DNA of 64,000 nt from Gammaproteobacteria bacterium (GTDB taxonomy: Bacteria; Pseudomonadota; Gammaproteobacteria; Pseudomonadales; Porticoccaceae): positions 1 to 64,000 of the forward strand of contig JAGPUW010000011.1 of the NCBI GenBank assembly GCA_018069465.1. The letters are read 5' to 3'. The translations under genes and the position numbers were made by a program. Under the pieces are notes generated by a model. That model was given only the letters and a program-made list of their open reading frames with translations. It was not told where the DNA came from and did no database searches. Positions 8,571 through 17,457 of this stretch are shown here, piece after piece. Within the stretch, counting starts at the first letter, position 1. Every line of letters starts with the position of its first letter.

Positions 8571-8622
8571 TAGCTGTCCCTAATAGCTGTCACTAATACC
8601 TGTCACTAATAGCTGTTCCTGA
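8558..8622. repeat. 13-bp tandem repeat array at the end of the FrnE-like gene
   Basis: Five head-to-tail copies of TAGCTGTCCCTAA-type units occur (8558, 8571, 8584, 8597, 8610), the first two identical and the others diverging by one to three bases. The gene's stop codon is the TAA of unit one. Because 13 is not a multiple of three, unit changes upstream of the stop would alter the C-terminus. Confidence 0.85.
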
Positions 8623-8815
8623 GACCTGTGCTGATCGCCGCTGCGCCAGTGCTTGAGCCTTTAGCAGGCTCAGTACCCCGGCGGTCACAAACCCGTATTT
8701 ATGACAATAGATTGACGCTTATTCGCCCTGTATGATGATTCGCCACGCCGGGCTGTTTAAAGAATAACGACGTACCCGGCCATACTAATAATAATTTTAT
8801 AAGCGGGGAACACCC

Positions 8816-10069
8816 ATGAAATTCACCTGGTTTAATCTAATGCCCTGGCCCCATTTGCCAGCGGATTTTCGCCAAAAAAACAAGTCGGTGTGGGTCGATA
8901 TCGACTCAAAACTCTATGACCCGGTGAAGGGTCACGACGTCTATAACGACTACATGGATATGCTCGAATACGCCGACTCGCTCGGTTTTGACGGCATCGG
9001 CGTCAACGAGCACCACCAAAATGCCTACGGCTTAATGCCCTCACCGAATATCATTGCGGCAGCTATTTCGCGGCGCGCACAAAATGCCGCCATTGTCGTG
9101 CTCGGCAATTCACTGGGTTTGTACAACCCACCGACCCGCGTGGCTGAAGAATTCGCCATGCTCGACGTGATTACCGGCGGCCGTTTAGTGGCGGGTTTCC
9201 CGGTCGGTTCGTCGATGGATATCAACTATTGCTACGGCGATATTCCGGCCCTGAGCCGCGAGCGCTATCAAGAAGCCCACGATTTAATCAAGCGCGCCTG
9301 GTCCGACCCCGAGCCCTTCGCCTGGAACGGTCGCTACACCAAGCTGCGCTATGTAAACACCTGGCCCAAGCCCATTCAAAACCCGCCGCCCATTCATGTG
9401 CCCGGTGGTGGCTCGGTCGAAACCTACGACTTCTGTCTCGACAATACCTACTCCTATTCCTACCTCAGTTTCTCCGGCTATATCCGCGCCAAGGCTTTGT
9501 TGCAGGGTTATTGGGATAGGCTCACCGAGCGCAATGAGCCCGATGAGTCGCCCTATCGAGCCGGTTTCGCCCAGACTATTTGCGTCGCCGAAACCGATGC
9601 CGAGGCCGAGCGCCTGTACAAAGATCACGTTAACTACTTCTTCAACCGCTGCCTGCACGTCGCCCCCGGCTTTGCCGATGCACCGGGCTATCGCACCATT
9701 AAAACCATTAAGGCTGGCGCGCTTTCGCAGTTCAGCCCCGACCTCGGCGAGGCAGCGCACATGCCCTGGAAACAGTTGGTTGATGAAGGTTATGTCATTG
9801 CCGGTAGCCCCGACACCGTGCGCGAGCGCATGGAGGATCTGATTAAAGGCCTCAATGTCGGCAATATTTTCTGCCTCATGCACGTCGGCGATATGCCGAT
9901 GGACAAAACCCGGTACTCGACCCAACTGTTCGCCGAAAAAGTCATGCCCAAGCTGCGCAATATGTGGCCCGACTACGCCGACGACACTCGCTTTTGGCCC
10001 ACACCGCTGGAAAAACGTGCCACACCGGGGCCTGTCTCTGAACGCAAGCCGACAACCGGGGGGGCTTAA
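8816..10069 (+). CDS. LLM-class flavin-dependent oxidoreductase (bacterial luciferase-like)
   Basis: A 417-residue TIM-barrel monooxygenase of the luciferase-like family, which uses reduced flavin (FMNH2 or F420-type) and O2 to oxidise organic substrates. Family features are the N-terminal strand FTWFNLMPWP, GFDGIGVNEHHQN, the segment VLGNSLGLYNPPTRVAEEFAMLDVITGGR (split here as VLGNSLGLYNPP and EEFAMLDVITGGR), GFPVGSS, and a C-terminal VIAGSPDTVRERM that closes the barrel. It is directly followed, two bases after its stop, by an alpha/beta hydrolase, so the two act as an operon. The substrate is unknown; such pairs are often found in catabolism of cyclic or hydrocarbon compounds. Confidence 0.9.
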   Translation: MKFTWFNLMPWPHLPADFRQKNKSVWVDIDSKLYDPVKGHDVYNDYMDMLEYADSLGFDGIGVNEHHQNAYGLMPSPNIIAAAISRRAQNAAIVVLGNSLGLYNPPTRVAEEFAMLDVITGGRLVAGFPVGSSMDINYCYGDIPALSRERYQEAHDLIKRAWSDPEPFAWNGRYTKLRYVNTWPKPIQNPPPIHVPGGGSVETYDFCLDNTYSYSYLSFSGYIRAKALLQGYWDRLTERNEPDESPYRAGFAQTICVAETDAEAERLYKDHVNYFFNRCLHVAPGFADAPGYRTIKTIKAGALSQFSPDLGEAAHMPWKQLVDEGYVIAGSPDTVRERMEDLIKGLNVGNIFCLMHVGDMPMDKTRYSTQLFAEKVMPKLRNMWPDYADDTRFWPTPLEKRATPGPVSERKPTTGGA

Positions 10070-10071
10070 TC

Positions 10072-10848
10072 ATGGAACTACGGACTTTTAAAGCACCGCG
10101 AGCCGACATTCATTTGATTGAAGGTGGCTCCGGCCCCGACCTGCTATTTTTGCACGGCGCTGGCGGCATCGATGCCAGCAACCCTTTCCTGCTGGCGCTG
10201 GCTGATAAATACCACGTTTACGCACCGCTCTTACCCGGCTTTGGCGAGTCAGAGGAAAGCACCTGCATACGCACCATGCTCGACTTTACTCTGCACACCC
10301 TGGACGTAATGATGGGCCTCGGCCTCGATAAGCCGATTGTTGTCGGCCACTCCATGGGCGGCATGATCGCCTCTGAAATGGCCGCCATAGTGCCCAATGA
10401 TATCGACAAGCTCTGCCTGATTTCTTCCGCAGGCCTGTGGCTGGATGACTACCCCATTCCCGATATCTTCGCCACCATGCCCTACGAACTGCCGGAGTTG
10501 ATGTTTCATGACCCGGTCGCTGGTGCAGCGATGATGACGGCCGGCGCCGACTTTTCTGACCCTACCTTTCTCACTGCGTTTTTGATTCAAAATGCCCGGC
10601 AGCTGGGTATGGCAGGCAAAATTCTTTTCCCCATTCCAGAGCGGGGCTTAAGTGAACGTCTGTACCGGGTGAAAGCCAAAACGGTTTTGGTTTGGGGTGA
10701 GTCGGATAAATTGGTCGGCATACCCTATGCGCAGGCCTTTAAGCAGGCGATTGCCGGTAGTGAGCTGGTCACTATTCCCGAAGCCGGGCATATGGTGATG
10801 GTCGAACAAACGGCGGCAACGATAAGTGCTATTGGCAAGCTGGCTTAG
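10072..10848 (+). CDS. Alpha/beta fold hydrolase
   Basis: A 258-residue alpha/beta hydrolase. It shows the oxyanion motif LHGAGG, the nucleophile elbow GHSMGG (Ser), an acid in WGESDKLVG and the catalytic His in EAGHMVMVEQ. It begins two bases after the luciferase-like monooxygenase stop and is followed by a strong terminator, so it is the second and last gene of a two-gene operon. It probably hydrolyses an ester or lactone made by the oxygenase (inference). ATG start. Confidence 0.9.
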   Translation: MELRTFKAPRADIHLIEGGSGPDLLFLHGAGGIDASNPFLLALADKYHVYAPLLPGFGESEESTCIRTMLDFTLHTLDVMMGLGLDKPIVVGHSMGGMIASEMAAIVPNDIDKLCLISSAGLWLDDYPIPDIFATMPYELPELMFHDPVAGAAMMTAGADFSDPTFLTAFLIQNARQLGMAGKILFPIPERGLSERLYRVKAKTVLVWGESDKLVGIPYAQAFKQAIAGSELVTIPEAGHMVMVEQTAATISAIGKLA

Positions 10849-10869
10849 CTAAGCTTGTAAGCCTCAGCA

Positions 10870-10902
10870 TAAAAAACCGGATCAACTAGAGCCGGTTTTT
10901 TT
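10870..10902 (+). terminator. Rho-independent terminator after the monooxygenase-hydrolase operon
   Basis: AAAAACCGG and CCGGTTTTT pair around an 11-base loop, with the second arm running into a T tract. It lies about 20 bases past the hydrolase stop. Confidence 0.85.
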
Positions 10903-10974
10903 AACTCGAAATTTCCATAACAACAGCCCATTTAATTGGCATACTCGATTATTCTTCTACGAGGCTACGACGAT

Positions 10975-11916
10975 ATGCAAGAGCTAAAGTGGCGCGCCAG
11001 ATTTATGGTCAAACCAAGCCTGGCCGTATCTGAAACCTTTGGCGACTACCAATTTGAGCTGCTGAAAAACGGCACGACGGTTGTTGAGCGCGAATACCAA
11101 ACTTCAGCTTATGACGAGATACATCCGAATCGTAATAGTGCCCAAGAGTACGCGGAGCAAACTCTAGCCAGACTAGACGCCAAAAAAATCCGGGAGATTC
11201 TACTTAAACAAATGATATACCAAAGGAATTTTTCTCCAATTTCTGTCGAGCTGGAAGGGAGTCCCGAGTTAACCAATAGATCGGCTTTAATTGAAGCCGG
11301 AGCAAAACTGCGCAGAACTATTGAACAGGCCTGGATTATTCCATTGCCCTTTATAGATGGAGGGGGCAGTATTAGAGAGAGCCAATTTTTTTGGGACTCG
11401 GGCTTTAAAAAAAACCATAGACATCAACAAGACGAGCTATTACGAATCGCCGATTGGCTTGAAAGAAGCCATGCTGAGCAGGATATAATACAAAGCTTTA
11501 TTCTAGCCTGGATAGCATTTAATGGGCTTTATTCGCTTTTCTGGAGTCTTTATAAGGACAGAGATAACAATGATTTAACTAAATTTACCTATGCAATTGA
11601 AAAATTAATAAGTGCTGAAATTGCTAATGGCATAGTAAAAGGAACTGACAAGGACATCCGCCATCTTGCGACTCTAGATATTTTTTCAAATAGTAGAAAT
11701 ACTAATTATAGCGAAAAACTAGGGAAAAGCCTTTACGAGGGTTCGGCGGAAAGCATTGAGAAAATCGATCTGGCCGTAAAGTGTATTTATGGTGTTAGAG
11801 GGCAAGTATTCCACGAAGCTCCTGTGACTAGCGATATTGAAGATCGTGTCAAATCGGCAAAATCTGTTTTATTGCCTATTGTTGAAGGCTGTCTTAAAGA
11901 ATTTATTTATTATTAG
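10975..11916 (+). CDS. HEPN-like domain protein, function unknown
   Basis: A 313-residue soluble protein that I do not recognise with certainty. The C-terminal half has the Apea-like HEPN look: ILAWIAFNGLYSLFW (conserved WxxFNxLY), then CIYGVRGQVFHEAP, in which Arg-x4-His fits the HEPN ribonuclease signature R-x4-6-H. The N-terminal half is mixed and unassigned. HEPN proteins act as RNases in toxin-antitoxin and anti-phage systems, but many are solitary and uncharacterised. The gene is visibly AT-richer than its neighbours and uses codons such as AAT and ATA freely, suggesting acquisition. The ATG at 10975 follows ACGAGG 10 bases upstream; an in-frame TTG at 10936 is less likely. No antitoxin-like partner is adjacent. 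Confidence 0.5.
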   Translation: MQELKWRARFMVKPSLAVSETFGDYQFELLKNGTTVVEREYQTSAYDEIHPNRNSAQEYAEQTLARLDAKKIREILLKQMIYQRNFSPISVELEGSPELTNRSALIEAGAKLRRTIEQAWIIPLPFIDGGGSIRESQFFWDSGFKKNHRHQQDELLRIADWLERSHAEQDIIQSFILAWIAFNGLYSLFWSLYKDRDNNDLTKFTYAIEKLISAEIANGIVKGTDKDIRHLATLDIFSNSRNTNYSEKLGKSLYEGSAESIEKIDLAVKCIYGVRGQVFHEAPVTSDIEDRVKSAKSVLLPIVEGCLKEFIYY

Positions 11917-11931
11917 TATTTAGAAATTTCT

Positions 11932-12588
11932 TTAATAAAGCTGTAAATCTATGAGCTGTTCTATCCCCTTTTTCAATAAAACCGCATCACTTATCTGCCC
12001 CATCATCCGCCCCCGCCTGACGTGAATATGGCGCACAAAATTTCCGCCCTGTGCTTCCACTCTACCTTTAAATTCATCAATATATTCTTGCTTAAAGCTG
12101 CTGTTGTAGGTCGTAAACAGCACAATATTTTTATCCGTTAATTGATTGCTTTCAATAAATTGCCAAACGGGTGGGGCAGGACTGTAGCTCCAGATGGGTG
12201 AACCAATAAAAAGGGTGTTGCATTGGGAAAGGTCAATTTTTTCAGGGGTAATTACCGCGTGTTTATCTCGTGAATCTAACAGGGCATTGAACAAGCCGCT
12301 AACGCCGATTCGGTAATCGTTAGCTTCGAGGTGCACCAGTGGGGCCTGGTAGTAGCGAGCAAATTCCTTTGCCAGTAATTCGGTATTGCCCGAGCGCGAA
12401 TAATAAATCACTAGCAATTTACTACCATCCTTAGCATCAATAGTGCTCACGGGCCTCTCTTTTGGAAGCGGCTTATTGCTGTCATTTTGGCGCTTCTCCT
12501 CGTCATTAATTGAAGTCGCCGGCATGGCAATACTGGAAAGCACTATGGTAATAAATACCGCAGCAGTTTTCTGAAATAGCATTTTCAT
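11932..12588 (-). CDS. Exported flavodoxin-family protein
   Basis: A 218-residue protein with a hydrophobic N-terminus (FITIVLSSIAMPATS) that looks like a signal peptide or anchor, a charged linker, and a flavodoxin-like domain from about residue 55. The FMN phosphate-binding loop is YYSRSGNTELLA. Further flavodoxin features are LFIGSPIWSYSPAPPVW and IVLFTTYNSSF. Flavodoxins normally act in the cytoplasm as one-electron carriers, so an exported member is unusual. The start at the ATG at 12588 was chosen because it puts the hydrophobic segment at the N-terminus; a longer reading frame overlaps the upstream methyltransferase. Confidence 0.75.
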   Translation of the reverse strand: MKMLFQKTAAVFITIVLSSIAMPATSINDEEKRQNDSNKPLPKERPVSTIDAKDGSKLLVIYYSRSGNTELLAKEFARYYQAPLVHLEANDYRIGVSGLFNALLDSRDKHAVITPEKIDLSQCNTLFIGSPIWSYSPAPPVWQFIESNQLTDKNIVLFTTYNSSFKQEYIDEFKGRVEAQGGNFVRHIHVRRGRMMGQISDAVLLKKGIEQLIDLQLY

Positions 12589-12611
12589 TATTGGAAAGAG
12601 TAGGGGGGATA

Positions 12612-13361
12612 TTATTGTTTTATTGCTGCAAACCTGAGCCTGACGTAATCGGCAACCCAACCGTCTTTCTCGCTGTAAAGAACGGGGCTCAGTTTTTCTT
12701 TTACTGCACTAAAAAACTGGGGCTTTTGCTGCTTATTTAATTGGCTTGAAATACTATCGGCAAATATTTCTAGCCATTTTTCGAGACCGCTTTCCAAGGG
12801 TGTGGGTCGCGGTATCAGCTCAATAGCCTCAAGCATAAAACCTGCTTTTTCCAGTCGATTTTTATAGCCATCAACAGTAGGGAAGTACCAGGGGTGTTTG
12901 AACGTTCCAAAGCTGGGGTTCTCTTCGAACACCTCAGCCATCGCCTTTAATAGCGCGGCAATATTGCCATCGCCGCCCATCTCTGCGACGAACCGGCCAT
13001 TATTTTTTAAGGCCCCGTGCACGCCTTTAATCACTTTTTCAGGCTCTGTTAACCAATGTAAGGCGGCGTTGCTAAACACGGCATCAAATTCATTGTGAAA
13101 ATCAAGCGCGTGGCCGTCAACTAGCTGGGCATTAATACCACGAGCTTTTGCCGACTCAACCATGCTGGCACTGGCGTCAATGCCAACAACCGTGCAACCC
13201 TGCTGCTGGATAGTAAGGGCTAATTCTCCATCGCCACAGCCGAGGTCGAGAATATGTTCTCCTGGTTGAGGATTAAGCAAGGCCAACACGCCACCCGCCA
13301 TGGAGGAAACAAATGCTGCGTGCTCACTATATTCTGGTGCATTCCACTCTTGCTTTTGCAT
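12612..13361 (-). CDS. Class I SAM-dependent methyltransferase
   Basis: A 249-residue Rossmann-fold methyltransferase resembling trans-aconitate 2-methyltransferase-type enzymes. Motif I is ILDLGCGDGELAL; the acidic end of strand 2 is VVGIDASASMV, and motif IV is FDAVFSNAALHWL, which is typical of this subgroup. The substrate is not predictable. It lies 23 bases upstream of the flavodoxin gene and 26 bases downstream of a small unknown gene, all on the minus strand, suggesting one transcript for the accessory patch. Confidence 0.88.
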   Translation of the reverse strand: MQKQEWNAPEYSEHAAFVSSMAGGVLALLNPQPGEHILDLGCGDGELALTIQQQGCTVVGIDASASMVESAKARGINAQLVDGHALDFHNEFDAVFSNAALHWLTEPEKVIKGVHGALKNNGRFVAEMGGDGNIAALLKAMAEVFEENPSFGTFKHPWYFPTVDGYKNRLEKAGFMLEAIELIPRPTPLESGLEKWLEIFADSISSQLNKQQKPQFFSAVKEKLSPVLYSEKDGWVADYVRLRFAAIKQ

Positions 13362-13387
13362 TGCTGATGAATCCTAAGGTTGAACGC

Positions 13388-13624
13388 TTATTTTATTTTC
13401 GAAGCCCAAATCGCAATTTTATGTTTCATGCTTTGTTGAGAGATCGCGTCTTCTGGAATAGGCTGAATGACATTGTCGTGAACCAACAGGCGATAAATAT
13501 ATTCAATTTTTTCATTCGCGGAATCAGTGGCTTCAAATTCAACAACACCGCGACTCTCGGCATATTTCATGCCTTCTGTAATCGCCTTTTTGACCAACTC
13601 TTTTTCATTCTTTAATTTTTTCAT
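13388..13624 (-). CDS. Small hypothetical protein
   Basis: A 78-residue charged protein with no recognised family. It begins MKKLKNEKELVKKAI, predicted helical and Lys/Glu-rich, has an acidic middle, and ends KHKIAIWASKIK. No signal peptide or membrane segment. Its place among co-directional genes with short gaps, and an AT-rich composition shared with them, support it as real. Confidence 0.5.
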   Translation of the reverse strand: MKKLKNEKELVKKAITEGMKYAESRGVVEFEATDSANEKIEYIYRLLVHDNVIQPIPEDAISQQSMKHKIAIWASKIK

Positions 13625-13681
13625 TAGCAGCTCTCAATAAACTTTGTTTGGTATTGCCTGCCAGTTCAGTCGCTTTTGTGC

Positions 13682-14005
13682 TTATGGTGGATAGTGCACT
13701 GCCAGCCAAACTGTTTCGCTTTCTGGATCTGTCCAGCTCACTCGATGTTTTTTATGGGCGGGTATGTTCACATAATCACCGGTATTCAATCGCAGTTCGT
13801 CATCGTCCTCAAAGATAAGAATAGCCGCGCCTTTAATCACCATCACCCATTCATTTCTTTGCTGATCATACCAGCCAGAAGTAGGGCTGGTATGGCCCTT
13901 GGAAACGATTCGTTGAATGCGAATGCTTTTATTGTCGATCAGTTGTTCGACTAGCTCCTGTTCTAGTTCGTCAGGGATTAGGGTAAAGATATTTTGTGCT
14001 GTCAT
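13682..14005 (-). CDS. Cupin domain protein
   Basis: A 107-residue single-domain cupin. The two small-barrel motifs are seen as WYDQQRNEWVMVIKGAAIL (motif 1, with E in place of one His ligand) and LNTGDYVNIPAHKKHRVSWT (motif 2, GDxxxIPxxxxHR). Such small cupins bind a metal and serve as isomerases, dioxygenases or sensors; the role here is unknown. Its start overlaps the stop of the upstream membrane-protein gene by four bases (ATGA), so these two are translationally coupled. Confidence 0.82.
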   Translation of the reverse strand: MTAQNIFTLIPDELEQELVEQLIDNKSIRIQRIVSKGHTSPTSGWYDQQRNEWVMVIKGAAILIFEDDDELRLNTGDYVNIPAHKKHRVSWTDPESETVWLAVHYPP

Positions 14006-14496
14006 TGCAAACTCAAAGCATTATTGATGTTATAGCGGCGGGCCATTCGCCAATGCACCGAAAATAAAACCAGGGCAATACAAAAAACAATACCTTGGCG
14101 AATCAGGTTTTGTAGGGCCGCGCGCTGGTGGTCGTCAAGCGCTGAGTTGAGGCTCTTTAGGCGCAGGGCTTCGACCTGCTCATTGCTTAATTTCTTTATC
14201 TTTACCGGGTCGCCGGCACCAGCAGAAGGCAAACCATGTGGGCCAACAAAAGGCATGGGCATACCTGCCGGAGAACCTACAAATAGTGCCTGTGGATATC
14301 GCCCCTCCGACATTTGTGTGAATTGTCGAAATGATGCGGTGTTTTTATGGCTTTTGTACACAGCGTTATTAATCGTCAAATCGGGATTGATAACGCTGAC
14401 AAGGTTATATAACCCGAGACCGAGGGTAACCGTGCCGCACATTAATGCGGTAAAACAAACGAGCAAGACGTAAAACTTAAAGGCGCTATTTTTCAT
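14002..14496 (-). CDS. Hypothetical membrane protein with two transmembrane segments
   Basis: A 164-residue protein with one hydrophobic helix near residues 8-33 and a second near 133-150, separated by an approximately 95-residue loop that is Gly/Pro-rich in its middle (GSPAGMPMPFVGPHGLP). With a short N-terminal stretch, the loop is probably periplasmic. No family is recognised. It is four-base coupled to the cupin gene and lies just downstream of the TonB receptor on the same strand. Confidence 0.55.
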   Translation of the reverse strand: MKNSAFKFYVLLVCFTALMCGTVTLGLGLYNLVSVINPDLTINNAVYKSHKNTASFRQFTQMSEGRYPQALFVGSPAGMPMPFVGPHGLPSAGAGDPVKIKKLSNEQVEALRLKSLNSALDDHQRAALQNLIRQGIVFCIALVLFSVHWRMARRYNINNALSLQ

Positions 14497-14538
14497 TAAT
14501 AATATCCTTATTATAAAAGTAATTGTGAAGACAGCTTT

Positions 14539-16602
14539 CTACATTTCTCGGGAAATTTCAATAAAGGCCGTGCGCGGCTCACCGATAAAATATCGCTCCT
14601 GGCCAAAACCGTAATCGGCTCTATCTGCATAATTTTCATCGGCCACATTGTGGACACGCAGTGCCAGTTTCCACTCCCTGCTAACTTCCCAGTTGACACG
14701 CATATTCACTAATTGATGGCCGGGATAGCTGTGCTGATTTTCAGGATCCGTGTAATAGGAGCCCAAATATAGCCACTCTAACTCGACCAGGCTGTGGCCA
14801 AAAAAATAGTGACCCAGCTGCGCACTACCCGTGTAGCGGGGCGCAGTGTCTATTTCATTGCCGTCAATATTTACCGCGCTAATGGCAATATTGCTGTCGT
14901 AGGTATGGCGGGCATAACTGCCATTTAATTGTAAATACCAGTCGCGAGTCGGCGTCCAGCTCGCCGCTACCTCAAGACCTTTGTGCAAGGTGCTGGCGCC
15001 ACTAATATTGTGGCGCTGGCTGTTCTGAAAAATAACCTCGTCTTTTTTCATTAAATACGCAGCAATACTGTATTGCCAGTTTTCCGATTCACCGCGCAGG
15101 CCTAGCTCAATGCTATCCAGCGTTTCAGCATCCAAATCAACATCCTCCTGGCCATTTTGCAAGCGGTAAAGCTCTGTTGTTTGTGGCGCCCGATAGGCGC
15201 GCGCGTAATTCATAAAGACACTGTGGCGCGGATAAATTTTATGCACTGCGCCAAACTGCCACGAGGCATTGTTGTAACTGTCTGTACCGTCCTCGGGGCG
15301 AATAAAGCGACAATCAATACCCCCCGCACAGGGCGATTCACCGGGGGCTTTATTATCGTAGTCATAGTGCAACCATTCGTAACGCAGGCCCGCCGATATT
15401 GTCGTCGCGCTATTTAACTGCCAGCTTAGCGCGGCAAAAGGCGATACCACTTGCGCCGCCACCCGGTAGTCATAGTGGGTGCCCGAGGGAATAGCGGGGC
15501 TAAAAGATTGGCTCTGCGTTTCCTGCAACTCGCCCCGAGTGTATTCGCCATCCAGCCCCAGGTTAAGCACTAAAGATTGATTCAAGCGCTGCTTTAATCC
15601 ACTTTGCCAGCCAAGGCTGTAGTGGCTATTTTTTTCCAGCGGCTGCCAGGGCACAAAGTGCATCAGAAATTCCATTTCTGTATTTCGCACATAGGGCGTA
15701 AAGGTCCACTGAGTTGCGGCATCCACCGTGACCTCAAAACGCGTGTTCCAACGTTGCGAGCGAACATCCCGATAGGCTTCCGGGTTGGGGTTTTCGCGCT
15801 GCCTGTCACTGTCTTTATAAGCATCATCACCTCGTACAAAGCCCGCTGTTTCCTGATTCAAGTTGGTGAATGCTGCGCTGCTAATAATGTCTACCTTACC
15901 GAGGCTCGCGCCATAGCGCAGCTTGGCTTTTTGCTGATCGAAGCCGGCATCGTCCTTATATCCTCCGTCTCGCGTGCCATCGAAGCCGAGGTAGCTATTG
16001 CCGGTGCGATGAACGAACTGGCTGCGATAATAGTCGTGACTGCCGGTTTCAAGAGCCATGCGGCTGCTGCTACGGCCACCATACAAAGGGGGGCTGAGAA
16101 TATTGATCACCCCGTGCAGGGCGTTGCTGCCATAGAGTACAGACTGCGGCCCGGGCAGTACTTCTATGCCTGCTGCCAGCTCGCTGGTGGCTTCAAGTAA
16201 TTGGTTCACATTGCAAAACCCGGCGGCACGCAGGGGGATATTATCTTCCGCCATAACAAAGGCACCACAGGCCCCGGCGCCGGTCAGCACTGGGGAGCGC
16301 AGTGCCGTGAGATGTTCCTGCCCATTGCCACGACTAATCCAGACACCGGGCGCTCTCACCAGCGCTTCCGTTATGTGTCGATGCCTGACGAGCTGCAGTT
16401 CACTTTCAGTAAGGCTATAAACGGAGCCCAACCACTGCGATGCCTTCTGCCCTGTGCGACTGCCCTTAATCACTACCTCTTCAATCACCAGTTCTTTATC
16501 AGCACCGGCTTGATTGATTGGCAATTCATTCGCTAGCGACACCTCGCCAATAAAAATGAGCGGCAATAACAGCGTCAGCGGTAAATACCTGGCCAGTGCC
16601 AT
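14539..16602 (-). CDS. TonB-dependent outer-membrane receptor
   Basis: An approximately 687-residue outer-membrane receptor that imports a scarce ligand using TonB energy. From the N-terminus: a signal peptide (LARYLPLTLLLPLIFIG), a TonB-box-like ELVIEEVVIKGSR, a plug domain with ITEALVRAPGVWISRGNG and LPGPQSVLYGSNALHGVINIL, then a beta-barrel of amphipathic strands. I chose the ATG at 16602 because AAGGTGG precedes it by about 11 bases and it puts the signal peptide at the start; in-frame starts at 16710 and 16740 add 36-46 non-secretory residues. Divergent from a Rieske gene and close to a PQQ dehydrogenase, so the ligand could be PQQ, a metal chelate or lanthanide complex (inference). Confidence 0.9.
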   Translation of the reverse strand: MALARYLPLTLLLPLIFIGEVSLANELPINQAGADKELVIEEVVIKGSRTGQKASQWLGSVYSLTESELQLVRHRHITEALVRAPGVWISRGNGQEHLTALRSPVLTGAGACGAFVMAEDNIPLRAAGFCNVNQLLEATSELAAGIEVLPGPQSVLYGSNALHGVINILSPPLYGGRSSSRMALETGSHDYYRSQFVHRTGNSYLGFDGTRDGGYKDDAGFDQQKAKLRYGASLGKVDIISSAAFTNLNQETAGFVRGDDAYKDSDRQRENPNPEAYRDVRSQRWNTRFEVTVDAATQWTFTPYVRNTEMEFLMHFVPWQPLEKNSHYSLGWQSGLKQRLNQSLVLNLGLDGEYTRGELQETQSQSFSPAIPSGTHYDYRVAAQVVSPFAALSWQLNSATTISAGLRYEWLHYDYDNKAPGESPCAGGIDCRFIRPEDGTDSYNNASWQFGAVHKIYPRHSVFMNYARAYRAPQTTELYRLQNGQEDVDLDAETLDSIELGLRGESENWQYSIAAYLMKKDEVIFQNSQRHNISGASTLHKGLEVAASWTPTRDWYLQLNGSYARHTYDSNIAISAVNIDGNEIDTAPRYTGSAQLGHYFFGHSLVELEWLYLGSYYTDPENQHSYPGHQLVNMRVNWEVSREWKLALRVHNVADENYADRADYGFGQERYFIGEPRTAFIEISREM

Positions 16603-16768
16603 CGCGTATCGGCCCACCTTTTTATTCGGCAAAATCAAATGGCCCTGCTCAGTGGCCGAACGTTTGCCGGCTTTCGGGCTATTGTTGTGAGCATTTATTT
16701 GTGTGAGCATAAGCTGATTATCAACTGAGGCTCTATGCACATGCCATCAAAAAATTGCGCTTGCCACC

Positions 16769-17407
16769 ATGAAAACTAAAGCGCGCAACTGTCCGACCGA
16801 GTCATCAGCAGCCAACCCCGGCTGCCCCTGCCGCGCTAATGCGCCCACTCATCGTGGTCGACGGCGCGCACTAAAGCTGGGCCTGCTCGGTGCCGCGTGG
16901 TCGCCACTCACTGTTTTTGCTGCTCGCAAGCCCGGCAAAATGCGCCCTCAGGCAGGCGATCATCTGGTGTTTGCCTATGGCGAGCGCCAGGGCGAAATAA
17001 TCAGCCCCGGCGACCTTACTCTCAATGCCAAACCCATAGAGGCCTATCCCAAACAGCTGGCCAGTAATGTTATTCGCGATCGCTCGCGGCTCAACGCCCT
17101 GCTGCTGGTACGCCTCGATCCACAGACACTACCGCCCACGATGGATAAATACGCAGCCAATGGTCTGGTCGCCTACTCCGCCGTGTGCACCCACACCGGT
17201 TGCACCGTCGAGGGCTGGGATCCCGCCACGCAGCAGATGAGCTGCCCCTGCCACGGCTCCCAATACGCGGCTGGCAACGCGGCTAAAGTGCTGATGGGCC
17301 CGGCACCAAAACCTCTGGCCATGCTGCCCCTGAGTATTAATAGTGGCGAGCTGACCGTTGCCGGCGCTTTTTCTAGAAAGGTGGGTTTCAAGGTCAATAA
17401 ATATTAG
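16769..17407 (+). CDS. Rieske [2Fe-2S] protein with Tat-like signal
   Basis: A 212-residue exported iron-sulfur protein. The cluster ligands are in CTHTGC and SCPCHGSQY (Cys-x-His ... Cys-x-x-His plus the two disulfide cysteines). The N-terminus holds GRRRALKLGLLGAAW, a twin-arginine type signal or anchor, suited to a cofactor-loaded protein. A Cys-rich N-terminal stretch (NPGCPCRAN) precedes it. It resembles ubiquinol-cytochrome c reductase Rieske subunits or stand-alone Rieske electron carriers, but no cytochrome b or c1 gene follows. Located 50 bases upstream of a PQQ-dependent dehydrogenase, it may pass electrons from that enzyme (inference). Confidence 0.88.
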   Translation: MKTKARNCPTESSAANPGCPCRANAPTHRGRRRALKLGLLGAAWSPLTVFAARKPGKMRPQAGDHLVFAYGERQGEIISPGDLTLNAKPIEAYPKQLASNVIRDRSRLNALLLVRLDPQTLPPTMDKYAANGLVAYSAVCTHTGCTVEGWDPATQQMSCPCHGSQYAAGNAAKVLMGPAPKPLAMLPLSINSGELTVAGAFSRKVGFKVNKY

Positions 17408-17457
17408 GTGGCAGCTGCCCCAGCGCTGTCAGCAGAATAAAAATAAAGGAATCAACA

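Noticed and set aside
9284-9925. 213-residue minus-strand frame within the monooxygenase gene
   Set aside because: It is a high-GC shadow frame; its composition follows the opposite strand and the plus-strand gene has clear motifs.
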